From an uncultured Selenomonadales bacterium (GTDB taxonomy: Bacteria > Bacillota > Negativicutes > Selenomonadales > Selenomonadaceae), in NCBI GenBank assembly GCA_947165405.1, contig CAMVAG010000093.1:1-8544 (forward strand): 8,544 nucleotides of DNA, read 5' to 3'. The position numbers were made by a program, and so were the translations under genes. The notes beneath the pieces were generated by a model. It was given only the letters and a program-made list of their open reading frames with translations. It was not told the origin of the DNA and searched no databases. Below are positions 1 to 5,607 of this stretch, piece after piece. The stretch's first letter is position 1, and each line of letters starts with the position of its first letter.

Positions 1-86
1 TAAAATCACCTTCCGCACGAAAAATTAACCGCGAACGTAAAATTTCCTGCCAAAACGGTTTTGAGGGCGTTGAGGTTCAAAAGTAA
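1..86 (+). other. possible 3' end of an upstream gene
   Basis: The window opens inside what may be the tail of a + strand gene. Frame 3 is open from the edge to a TAA at 84-86 and would end in ...GFEGVEVQK. Frame 2 is open only to a TAA at 26-28 and would end in ...KITFRTKN. A terminator-like hairpin begins at the frame 3 stop, which favours frame 3, but the fragment is too short to recognise or to judge by codon use. It could also simply be non-coding. No start codon lies in the window for either reading, and no function can be assigned. Confidence 0.3.
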
Positions 87-109
87 AAATCCTAGATATT
101 GGATTTTTT
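85..109 (+). terminator. hairpin terminator of the upstream gene
   Basis: AAAAATCC (85-92) and GGATTTTT (101-108) form a perfect 8-bp stem with an 8-nt loop, running into a six-T tract (104-109). The stem is short and AT-rich, so it is a weak terminator on sequence alone. Its place between the frame 3 stop codon and the next promoter (119-147) fits a transcription boundary. Confidence 0.5.
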
Positions 110-118
110 CCATTTCAT

Positions 119-147
119 TTGACGGCAGAAAATTTTTTTGCTAAAGT
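119..147 (+). promoter_or_regulatory. sigma-A promoter of the double-glycine peptide gene
   Basis: A -35 box TTGACG (119-124) and an extended -10 TGC-TAAAGT (139-147) are separated by exactly 17 bp. Transcription should start near 154, giving a leader of about 55 nt before the ATG at 210. The spacer (GCAGAAAATTTTTTTGC) is almost identical to that of the promoter at 491-519. Confidence 0.75.
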
Positions 148-209
148 GTGTAACGAAATCGGATTTGGAACGTATAAAGAGCAGAAAACAAATTTGGAGG
201 CTGATAATT

Positions 210-428
210 ATGGCAGACGAAAAGAAAATCGCTGATGAAAAGAAAATCGCGGACGAAAAATTGAGCGATGAGCAGCTCGACGAAATTGCAGGCGGTGTCG
301 ACGTGATCTTCCGCATGGCGTCGGCAGGCGGTGTCTTCCACATGGCGTCGGCAGGCGGCAATGCTGAACTCGCAAACGATCAAATTGTCCGCATGGCAAG
401 CGAAGATCACACTAAAATAATAAGATAA
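210..428 (+). CDS. double-glycine leader peptide with repeated core (RiPP/bacteriocin-like precursor)
   Basis: This small 72-residue gene has the form of a secreted peptide precursor. The start at 210 is chosen because GGAGG (196-200) lies 9 nt upstream; a longer frame from 138 has no such site and would begin upstream of the predicted transcript. Residues 1-17 are an acidic/Lys repeat (ADEKKI, ADEKKI, ADEK). Residues 18-29 read LSDEQLDEIAGG, the classic leader end cut after Gly-Gly by C39 peptidase domains of ABC exporters. The rest contains two further AGG sites (40-41 and 49-50), splitting it into VDVIFRMASAGG, VFHMASAGG and a 22-residue C-terminal piece, each carrying MAS. There is no Cys and few Ser/Thr, so a lanthipeptide or sactipeptide core is unlikely. 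No transporter, immunity or modifying gene is in the window. The family is inferred from the leader only; the activity is unknown, and signalling or bacteriocin roles are equally possible. Confidence 0.7.
   Translation: MADEKKIADEKKIADEKLSDEQLDEIAGGVDVIFRMASAGGVFHMASAGGNAELANDQIVRMASEDHTKIIR
213..266 (+). repeat. 18-bp tandem repeat coding the leader N-terminus
   Basis: Three in-frame 18-bp units (213-230, 231-248, 249-266) encode ADEKKI, ADEKKI and ADEKLS. Units 1 and 2 differ only at third codon positions of the first two codons (GCA GAC versus GCT GAT), so the amino acids are kept while the DNA has drifted. The third unit merges into the conserved leader motif. Confidence 0.85.
288..358 (+). 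repeat. imperfect repeats coding the peptide core
   Basis: The 18-mer CATGGCGTCGGCAGGCGG occurs at 314-331 and 341-358, a 27-bp (nine-codon) period. GCAGGCGGTGTC occurs at 288-299 and 324-335, so the first Gly-Gly site belongs to the same repeat family. Units are in frame and encode (V)xF(R/H)MASAGG. The near-identity at DNA level suggests a recent duplication. Confidence 0.85.
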
Positions 429-454
429 TCGCACTTTAACCACGCGGCTCAATG

Positions 455-488
455 AAAAAACCCTTCGGCACACGGTCGGAGGGTTTTT
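455..488 (+). terminator. rho-independent terminator of the peptide gene
   Basis: The stem CCCTTCGG (461-468) / TCGGAGGG (476-483), with two G-T wobbles and a 7-nt loop, is flanked by six A (455-460) and five T (484-488). The A and T tracts extend the stem and make it potentially bidirectional. It lies 27 nt past the stop codon at 428. The same stem recurs at 1092-1114. Confidence 0.85.
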
Positions 489-490
489 CG

Positions 491-519
491 TTGACTGATA
501 GAAATTTTTTTGCTAAAAT
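491..519 (+). promoter_or_regulatory. sigma-A promoter of the mqsRA operon
   Basis: TTGACT (491-496), a 17-bp spacer, then an extended -10 TGC-TAAAAT (511-519). It begins 2 nt after the T tract of the preceding terminator, so the TA operon is transcribed separately from the peptide gene. The start should lie near 526, leaving a leader of about 13 nt that contains little more than the ribosome binding site. Confidence 0.75.
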
Positions 520-538
520 CGAGTTCGGAGATGATTTT

Positions 539-829
539 ATGGAGAAATTTAATCCGAGTTACAGCTTAGCGGAATTTAAATCATCAAATTATTTGATTAC
601 GAGGACGGCAATCAGAACTGCTCAAGAATTAGGCTTTTACGAATCAGATATTCGGAAAATAATATCAACAATGGAGCTAAAACACTTTTATAAATCGATG
701 ACCTCATATGCAAATCATAAAATTTGGCAAAATGTTTATCATTTACCCTTTGGAGACTTGATTTTGTACGTAAAATTTACTAAAGATGTCCTTTCAGAGT
801 TTACATTGCTATCATTTAAGGAGAAATGA
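539..829 (+). CDS. mqsR: MqsR-family mRNA interferase toxin
   Basis: This is a 96-residue protein of the MqsR family, ribosome-independent RNases of the RelE/YoeB-like fold; E. coli MqsR has 98 residues and cuts mRNA at GCU. The C-terminal half carries the family signature FYKSMTSY at 50-57, then IWQNVY at 62-67, and ends LSFKEK like E. coli MqsR. By alignment from memory, Lys52, Gln64 and Tyr77 match the E. coli catalytic residues Lys56, Gln68 and Tyr81, so the enzyme looks intact. The start at 539 is chosen because CGGAG (526-530) lies 8 nt upstream; an in-frame ATG at 452 lies before the terminator and promoter and cannot be used. Toxin precedes antitoxin, as in E. coli mqsRA. Base composition is AT-rich (34 G+C in 120 bases at 661-780, against 35 in 60 at 3301-3360 in serA), which suggests horizontal acquisition. 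Cleavage specificity cannot be read from sequence. Confidence 0.88.
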   Translation: MEKFNPSYSLAEFKSSNYLITRTAIRTAQELGFYESDIRKIISTMELKHFYKSMTSYANHKIWQNVYHLPFGDLILYVKFTKDVLSEFTLLSFKEK

Positions 830-831
830 CT

Positions 832-1080
832 ATGGAAACAAGAATCCACCCCGAAACAGGAGAAATATTGAGTAGAGACGTTCGCCCGGTAGAATTTTCT
901 TATAAAGGCGAAAGAATAACGGTAGATATGCCCGGTTGGTATCCTGCAAAAGGCGATGACGGGATTTTCACGCATGAAGATATGAAAGTATCAGACCAAG
1001 CGTTAAAAATCTTAAAATCGCGGCACGAAATTAATACAGGAGAACATACGGTAGAATTCAGCGAAAAATATTTAATCTGA
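832..1080 (+). CDS. mqsA: short MqsA-like antitoxin without zinc ligands or HTH
   Basis: This is an 82-residue protein directly after the toxin and presumably its neutralising partner. Residues 6-52 follow the layout of the MqsA N-terminal toxin-binding domain: a HPETGEIL opening, a VEFSYKGERITVD strand pair, PGWYP, then a THEDM segment. In E. coli MqsA four Cys (3, 6, 37, 40) bind zinc; here the matching stretches read HPETG and YPAKGDD, and the protein has no Cys at all. E. coli MqsA (131 residues) has a C-terminal HTH for DNA binding; here only about 18 residues follow the ALKILKSRHE helix, so that domain is absent. Two starts are possible: ATG at 826 overlaps the toxin stop (ATGA) but lies 2 nt from AAGGAG (818-823), while ATG at 832 has a proper 8-nt spacing and is preferred. 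Assignment rests on gene order and this motif layout. Confidence 0.75.
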   Translation: METRIHPETGEILSRDVRPVEFSYKGERITVDMPGWYPAKGDDGIFTHEDMKVSDQALKILKSRHEINTGEHTVEFSEKYLI

Positions 1081-1081
1081 T

Positions 1082-1123
1082 AAAAAAAAAGCCCTTCGGC
1101 GGCATGTCGGAGGGTTTTTTTTT
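1082..1123. terminator. bidirectional terminator between mqsA and rbgA
   Basis: The stem CCCTTCGG (1092-1099) / TCGGAGGG (1107-1114), with loop CGGCATG, is flanked by nine A (1082-1090) and nine T (1115-1123). It can therefore terminate the + strand TA operon and the converging - strand rbgA, whose stop codon (1122-1124) overlaps its edge. The stem is identical to that at 461-483; only the loop differs. Confidence 0.88.
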
Positions 1124-1958
1124 AATCTAGGAAGACTTTACCGAGTTTACCGGCGCGGAAATCGGTTAAAATCAATTTCAAAGCCTTATCGGTGTCGATA
1201 ACGCCGCCTTTTTTAATGCAACCGCGTTTGAGAGCGATTTTATTTAAAAGTTCGTGCCCGTCAGTCGAAAATTCGATTTTATAGCGTTCGATTAAACCTG
1301 CGGGGAATTTTTCGGCTAAAGTCTCCAAAAGTTTGCAAACGGTGGGTTCGAGGTCGTGAATTTCATCGCTTATGGCATAAATCCAAGAAAGTTTCAAGGC
1401 AACTTCGGCGTCGTCGAACTTGGGATATAAAATTCCGGGCGTGTCGAGTAAATCGAGACCATCGGCGATTTTAATCCACTGTTTGGCGCGAGTGACGCCG
1501 GGACGATTTTCAATCTTTGTGTGATTCATGCCCGCGAGGCGATTAATCAGCGAAGACTTGCCGACGTTCGGAATGCCGACAATCATTGCGCGGGCGGCGC
1601 GAGGTTTTGCCCCGTGTTTTGTAAGTTTGTGCGTCTTTGATTCGGCGAGCGACTTTGCAAGCGCGACAAGATTTTTAATGCCGCTTCCTTTGACGGAATC
1701 GACGGCGACGGCGCAAAAATTTTCTTCACGGAATTTTTTCAAAGCAGCGTCGACGTTCGCGGCAAGGTCAGCCTTATTCAAAACAATCAGGCGCGGCTTG
1801 TCTTGAATAATTTCACGGAGCATCGGGTTTTGACTGCTGACAGGGATTCGGGCGTCGAGAAGTTCAATCACGATGTCGACGAGCTTTAAATTTTCTTGAA
1901 TCAATCGCTCGGCCTTTTTCATGTGACCGGGAAACCATTGCAAAATTTTTTCTTCCAT
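1122..1958 (-). CDS. rbgA: ribosome biogenesis GTPase RbgA (YlqF)
   Basis: This 278-residue GTPase (B. subtilis RbgA is 282) acts in the cytoplasm in late maturation of the 50S ribosomal subunit. It shows the circularly permuted G-motif order of the YlqF/YawG group: the DARIP signature at 35-39, G4 NKAD at 61-64, G5-like SVKGSG at 88-93, then the P-loop GIPNVGKSS at 128-136, G2 Thr in PGVT at 153-156 and G3 DTPG at 172-175. The N-terminal WFPGHMKKA is typical. The C-terminal part (about 190-278) matches the helical RNA-binding region in length. The start at 1958 has GAGGG upstream in the 12-nt gap after comEA, so the two genes are probably cotranscribed. In B. subtilis the neighbour is rnhB; here it is comEA. 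Confidence 0.97.
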   Translation of the reverse strand: MEEKILQWFPGHMKKAERLIQENLKLVDIVIELLDARIPVSSQNPMLREIIQDKPRLIVLNKADLAANVDAALKKFREENFCAVAVDSVKGSGIKNLVALAKSLAESKTHKLTKHGAKPRAARAMIVGIPNVGKSSLINRLAGMNHTKIENRPGVTRAKQWIKIADGLDLLDTPGILYPKFDDAEVALKLSWIYAISDEIHDLEPTVCKLLETLAEKFPAGLIERYKIEFSTDGHELLNKIALKRGCIKKGGVIDTDKALKLILTDFRAGKLGKVFLD

Positions 1959-1970
1959 AGTGCCCTCACT

Positions 1971-2516
1971 TCACACGGTAATTTTGTCTTTGAAGGCGTC
2001 GAATTTTTTCTGCCCGATGCCTCGAACGTTTTTAATTTCGTCGATTGATTTAAAAGCACCGTTTTGTTCGCGGTAGTCGATAATTCTCTGCGCGAGAGCC
2101 GGTCCGATACCTTTGAGCGTGGCGAGGCGTTCGGCGTCGGCAGTGTTTATGTTGACAACATCGCTTTGACTTGAGACGGAAAAATTTTTCTCTTGCAATA
2201 AAATTTCTTTGGTCGGAATGTGAATGTGTTGCCCGTCGGTGAGCGGCTCGGCAAGGTTTACGGCTTCGGTGTCCGCCAAATCGGTCAAGCCGCCCGCCAT
2301 GTTCACCGCGTCGACGAGGCGCAAATTGCCTGTGTCTTCGAGTTCGACGACGGAAATATTTTTGACTTGCCCCGAAACGTAGACGCTGATTTTTTTGACG
2401 GGAGGCTTCGGCGGAGGCAGTGCGGGCGTGTCGTCTTCAACGAGCCCGATTAAAAATAAAACGGCGAGGGCAACAAAAGAAAATATTCCTAAGCCGATAA
2501 AAAATTTTTTCTTCAT
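1971..2516 (-). CDS. comEA: ComEA-type competence DNA-binding protein
   Basis: This 181-residue membrane-anchored DNA-binding protein belongs to the ComEA family, which captures double-stranded DNA outside the membrane and passes it to the ComEC channel during natural transformation. Residues 5-26 form one transmembrane anchor after MKKK; 32-40 are a Pro-rich linker; 42-102 resemble the SLBB domain (VYVSGQVKN opening, HIHIP end); 119-181 are a tandem helix-hairpin-helix domain with VNINTADAERLATLKGIG and VRGIGQKKFDAF. The start at 2516 is chosen because GGAGG lies 8 nt upstream and the anchor begins there; an in-frame start at 2561 would run back through a hairpin of repeat A. No comEB or comEC is adjacent. 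No clear promoter lies in the short gap to the repeat, so expression may come from readthrough of serA or from within the repeat. Confidence 0.93.
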   Translation of the reverse strand: MKKKFFIGLGIFSFVALAVLFLIGLVEDDTPALPPPKPPVKKISVYVSGQVKNISVVELEDTGNLRLVDAVNMAGGLTDLADTEAVNLAEPLTDGQHIHIPTKEILLQEKNFSVSSQSDVVNINTADAERLATLKGIGPALAQRIIDYREQNGAFKSIDEIKNVRGIGQKKFDAFKDKITV

Positions 2517-2542
2517 GATGCTCTCCTCCAAAATAACAGTTG

Positions 2543-2659
2543 GTGAAAACCCGGCCGTCACGGATGACGGCCGCCGGCGATATGAACAGGATGTTCATCC
2601 GCCGGTTGAACGCCCTTTTCTTTGCTTACTTTCTTTTGGGCGCAGCAAAAGAAAGTAAG
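2543..2659 (-). repeat. three-hairpin intergenic repeat, copy A (inverted)
   Basis: This non-coding element fills the serA-comEA gap and is in the opposite orientation to copies B and C. Hairpin 3 is CGGCCGTCA/TGACGGCCG (2552-2560, 2565-2573). Hairpin 2 is CCGGCG enclosing ATGAACA/TGTTCAT (2574-2605). Hairpin 1 is CTTACTTTCTTTT with its exact 13-nt complement (2625-2637, 2647-2659). Hairpins 1 and 2 differ in sequence from B and C yet remain fully paired. It starts 5 nt past the serA stop codon and ends about 30 nt before the comEA start. Confidence 0.9.
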
Positions 2660-2664
2660 AGAAA

Positions 2665-4239
2665 TCACACGTCATAGGCGACGGGCGTCACGTCGAAAAT
2701 CGAATCAAGGCTTTTCATTTCGTCGAGGACGTTTTGCGTAATCGGATTGTCGACCGTCAAAACCATGAGGTTTCTGCCGGCAATCTCCGCCTTGCCGACC
2801 TGCATGCTTGAAATATTTATTCCGTGCTTGGCTAAGAGCATGCCGACTGCGCCGATAACGCCGGGACGATTTATGTGCGGGCAAATTAAAATTCGGGCGT
2901 GCGGGTCAACGTCGACGCGGAAATTATTTATCGATACGATTCTGCCCTCGTTGCCGAAGAGCGTGCCCGTCACGATATTTCCGTTCGCCGAAACCGTCAC
3001 GACATTTGCAAAATCGCGGGCAATGCTTGATTTAACTTCGGAAAGATGAATGCCACGCTCCGCCGCCAAAATATTCGCGTTGACGAGGTTCACATGCTCA
3101 AGCGCGGCACTCAACATGCCCTTGAGCACGGCGGTCGAAATGAGGCTTGAGTTCATGTCGGCGATTTTCCCGTTGACGTTGACTTGAACGCTTGAAATCG
3201 GCTCTTTGCTCATGCCGGTAATCGTGCGTCCCAAGCGTTCGCCCAAGTCGAGATAAGGCGCAAGCTTTTCCAAAACGTGACCGGGAATGTGCGGCAAGTT
3301 TACGGCGGTGGCAACGGGGCGATCGTTCAGCGCGTCGATAATTCCTTTGGCAACGTCAACCGAAACTCCGATTTGCGCTTCGACGGTCGAGGCTCCCAAG
3401 TGCGGCGTCAAGATGATGTTCGGCAAAGTCCTAAGCGGCGAATCTTCAGCGAGCGGTTCATTTTCGAAAACGTCAATGGCTGCTCCGGCGATAATCTTTT
3501 CCGTGAGCGCGGTCACCAAATCTTTTTCATTGATAATACCGCCGCGAGCACAGTTAATCAATCGGACGGTCGGCTTCATGATTTTCATTTGCACGAGGGA
3601 AATCATATCTTTGGTTTTGTTCGTCAAGGGCATGTGGACGGTAATAAAATCGGCAGTCTTAAAGAGTTCGTCGAGTTCAACGAGTTTGACGCCGAGATTT
3701 TTTGCGCGTTCGGCACTGACAAACGGGTCGTAGGCGATAACGTTCATTTCAAAGGATTGCGCACGTTTCGCGACGCCCGCACCGATTTTGCCCAGCCCGA
3801 TTATCGCCAAAGTTTTATTCCGCAATTCGACGCCGACAAATTTTTTTCTGTCCCAGCCGCCCGTGTGCATGATTTGATTCGCTTGCGGAATGTTGCGGCT
3901 CACGGCAAGCATCATTGCAAAGGTATGTTCGGTCGCGGCGATTGTATTTCCGTCGGGCGAATTGATAACGATAATTCCGCGTTCGGTCGCCGCCTGCACG
4001 TCTATGTTGTCGACACCTACGCCGGCTCTGCCGATAATTTTCAAATTCTCTGCGCGTTCCAAAACATCAGCCGTGACTTTGGAGGCGGAACGGACAATCA
4101 GCGCGTCGAACTTCGGAATAACCTCAAGCAGTTCCTCGTGAGAAATTTTGTCGCGGACTTCGACGTTGAAACTTTTCCTCAATAAATCGATACCCTCGTT
4201 GGCAATGCCGTCGACTGCCAAAATATTAAACGTGTTCAT
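2665..4239 (-). CDS. serA: D-3-phosphoglycerate dehydrogenase
   Basis: This 524-residue enzyme catalyses the first step of serine synthesis, NAD-dependent oxidation of 3-phosphoglycerate to 3-phosphohydroxypyruvate, in the cytoplasm. The length and domain order fit the long (type I, Bacillus/Mycobacterium-like) form: a substrate-binding domain interrupted by the NAD-binding domain with GLGKIG at 148-153 and acceptor Asp171; catalytic Arg232 (ARGG), Glu261 (NEP) and His280 (PHLGAS); an intervening ASB domain at about 320-445; and a C-terminal ACT domain at about 450-524, usually the serine-sensing site. The start at 4239 has AAGGAG 10 nt upstream. The gene is alone, without serB or serC, and is bounded on both sides by copies of the three-hairpin repeat (A just after the stop, B about 70 nt before the start). 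Feedback by serine is inferred from the family. Confidence 0.97.
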   Translation of the reverse strand: MNTFNILAVDGIANEGIDLLRKSFNVEVRDKISHEELLEVIPKFDALIVRSASKVTADVLERAENLKIIGRAGVGVDNIDVQAATERGIIVINSPDGNTIAATEHTFAMMLAVSRNIPQANQIMHTGGWDRKKFVGVELRNKTLAIIGLGKIGAGVAKRAQSFEMNVIAYDPFVSAERAKNLGVKLVELDELFKTADFITVHMPLTNKTKDMISLVQMKIMKPTVRLINCARGGIINEKDLVTALTEKIIAGAAIDVFENEPLAEDSPLRTLPNIILTPHLGASTVEAQIGVSVDVAKGIIDALNDRPVATAVNLPHIPGHVLEKLAPYLDLGERLGRTITGMSKEPISSVQVNVNGKIADMNSSLISTAVLKGMLSAALEHVNLVNANILAAERGIHLSEVKSSIARDFANVVTVSANGNIVTGTLFGNEGRIVSINNFRVDVDPHARILICPHINRPGVIGAVGMLLAKHGINISSMQVGKAEIAGRNLMVLTVDNPITQNVLDEMKSLDSIFDVTPVAYDV

Positions 4240-4310
4240 TGTGAATCAGTCTCCTTTCAAGAATCGGAAATCTGTCGATAAAACGTTTCAATAACTTTAA
4301 TTTTTTAAAT

Positions 4311-4425
4311 CTACTTTTCTTTTGTTCGCCCAAAAGAAAAGTAGCAAAAGAAAAGGGCGTTGCCCGGCTATAAAAACATCCATGTTTTTAACGCCGGCGG
4401 CCGTCATCCGTGACGGCCGGGTTTT
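4311..4425 (+). repeat. three-hairpin intergenic repeat, copy B
   Basis: This lies between serA and the glycosyltransferase gene. Hairpin 1 is CTACTTTTCTTTT and its exact 13-nt complement (4311-4323, 4332-4344). Hairpin 2 is TAAAAACAT-CC-ATGTTTTTA (4371-4390) enclosed by CCGGC/GCCGG (4364-4368, 4393-4397). Hairpin 3 is CGGCCGTCA-TCCG-TGACGGCCG (4398-4419). The block CAAAAGAAAAG is repeated at 4331-4341 and 4345-4355, so the left arm of hairpin 1 has two possible partners. It is nearly identical to copy C, and no reading frame is preserved. Confidence 0.92.
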
Positions 4426-4460
4426 CGCTTCCCGCGACTGTTCGACTTTACCAACAGCTT

Positions 4461-5447
4461 CTATTTAGGTTTTGTATTTCGTTCGGTCGGTGCGAATTGC
4501 GGCTTGTAAATCATGCGCTTGCCGTCAATCTCGTCGACCAGATAAATCGGGCGGTGTTTGGTTTCATGAAAAATTTGTCCGATATATTCGCCGATAATTC
4601 CCAGCGATAAAATTTGTATGCCGCCCAAAAATAACATGACCGTCATAAGCGTCGGGTAGCCCGCAACCGGGTCGCCGTACAAAAGTGCCATCGTCAAAAC
4701 GAAAATCATGTAGCACATCGCGGCGAAAGAAATTGTCATCCCCAAGAACGTCATCAAGCGCAGCGGCGCGGTCGTGAAGGAAGTCATGCCTTTCATTGCC
4801 AAGTTGAAAAGCGCGAAGTAATTCCAAGTCGTCATGCCTGCAGCTCGCGGCTGAACTTCAAACGGGATTTCTTTTTTGCGATAGCCGACCCATGTGAAAA
4901 GTCCTTTGGTGAAACGCTGATTTTCGCGCATGAGTTTCAAAGCCTCGATACACCTTCTGTCGAGGAGGCGGAAGTCGCCCACGTCGCGTTGCATTTCGTA
5001 GGACGTGCTGAACTTTTTCATGACGGCATAAAAAATATTTGCACAGCTGCGTTTGAGCCAAGTTTCGCCGGCGCGGTCGATACGTTTGCCGCAAACGTCG
5101 TCGTAACCCTCGCGCCAATATTTAATCATCTCGGCAAGGGATTCGGGCGGGTGTTGGAGGTCGGCGTCCATGATAATCACGGCGTCGCCCTCGGCAAAAT
5201 CAATGCCCGCCATCATTGCCGATTCCTTCCCGAAATTCCTCGACAAGCTGATATAGCTCACGTCGTCATGAGCGGCGGAAAGTTTGCGGAGCTTGTCCAA
5301 AGTTCCGTCGCGGCTGCCGTCGTTGACGAAGATAAAATCAAATTTGCAGTCGGGAATTTTTTTGACGTGCGCTTGAACGGCGGGATAAAACATTTCGATA
5401 ACTTCTTCCTCGTTGTAGCAAGGAACGATGATTGTAATTCTGTCCAT
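4461..5447 (-). CDS. GtrB/DPM1-like polyprenyl-phosphate glycosyltransferase
   Basis: This 328-residue family 2 glycosyltransferase very likely transfers a sugar from a nucleotide donor to undecaprenyl phosphate on the inner face of the membrane, for modification of surface polysaccharide or teichoic-type polymers. Residues 1-220 are the GT-A catalytic domain: PCYNEE (9-14), VNDGSRDGT (41-49), the metal-binding DADLQHPP (94-101), and DVGDFRLLDR (155-164). Two transmembrane segments follow (about 231-256 and 266-290), typical of the GtrB/CsbB/YfdH group. The short basic tail fits the same group. The exact sugar and acceptor cannot be deduced, and no GtrA flippase or other polysaccharide gene is next to it. 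The start at 5447 is preceded by an A-rich leader with no good Shine-Dalgarno site, which is unusual here. It lies between repeat copies B and C. Confidence 0.92.
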   Translation of the reverse strand: MDRITIIVPCYNEEEVIEMFYPAVQAHVKKIPDCKFDFIFVNDGSRDGTLDKLRKLSAAHDDVSYISLSRNFGKESAMMAGIDFAEGDAVIIMDADLQHPPESLAEMIKYWREGYDDVCGKRIDRAGETWLKRSCANIFYAVMKKFSTSYEMQRDVGDFRLLDRRCIEALKLMRENQRFTKGLFTWVGYRKKEIPFEVQPRAAGMTTWNYFALFNLAMKGMTSFTTAPLRLMTFLGMTISFAAMCYMIFVLTMALLYGDPVAGYPTLMTVMLFLGGIQILSLGIIGEYIGQIFHETKHRPIYLVDEIDGKRMIYKPQFAPTERNTKPK

Positions 5448-5487
5448 TATTTACGACTTTCGATAAATTTTTTTTTTATGTTTTAAT

Positions 5488-5604
5488 CTACTTTTCTTTT
5501 GCCGCGCCCAAAAGAAAAGTAGCAAAAGAAAAGGGCGTTTTATCCGGCTGTAAAAACATCCATGTTTTTAACGCCGGCGGCCGTCATCCATGACGGCCGG
5601 GTGC
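5488..5604 (+). repeat. three-hairpin intergenic repeat, copy C
   Basis: This sits between ecfA and the glycosyltransferase gene, in the same orientation as copy B. Hairpin 1 is CTACTTTTCTTTT with its complement (5488-5500, 5510-5522). Hairpin 2 is TAAAAACAT-CC-ATGTTTTTA (5551-5570). Hairpin 3 spans 5578-5599; its loop is TCCA where B has TCCG. Similarity to B continues past hairpin 3 to about 5615, so the end of the element overlaps the last codons and stop of ecfA. Confidence 0.92.
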
Positions 5605-5607
5605 TCG

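Noticed and set aside
92..473. Several - strand open frames opposite the peptide gene
   Set aside because: The + strand has a promoter, a ribosome binding site, a leader motif and a terminator; the reverse frames only reflect the repeats read backwards.
452..538. Upstream ATG extending mqsR by 29 residues
   Set aside because: It lies before the terminator and promoter, so it would not be on the mqsR transcript, and the family begins near the ATG at 539.
826..831. ATG at 826 as the antitoxin start (ATGA overlap)
   Set aside because: Only 2 nt separate it from AAGGAG, too short for initiation; ATG at 832 has 8 nt.
3277..4185. Long + strand open frame (302 codons) opposite serA
   Set aside because: It lies entirely antisense to a full-length, motif-complete serA, has no ribosome binding site and resembles no protein; it arises from the codon bias of serA.
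4240..4310. serA promoter in the gap before the gene
   Set aside because: TTGAAA and TTTTAT-like sequences are present on the - strand, but no pair has 16-18 bp spacing.
4398..4425. Hairpin 3 of the repeats as an ordinary rho-independent terminator
   Set aside because: The stem is strong but is not followed by a T tract in the direction of gene transcription; at most it stabilises mRNA ends.
2543..5604. Repeat copies as a CRISPR array or insertion sequence
   Set aside because: Copies are over 1 kb apart with genes between them, differ in orientation, have no spacers, and no transposase or cas gene is present.
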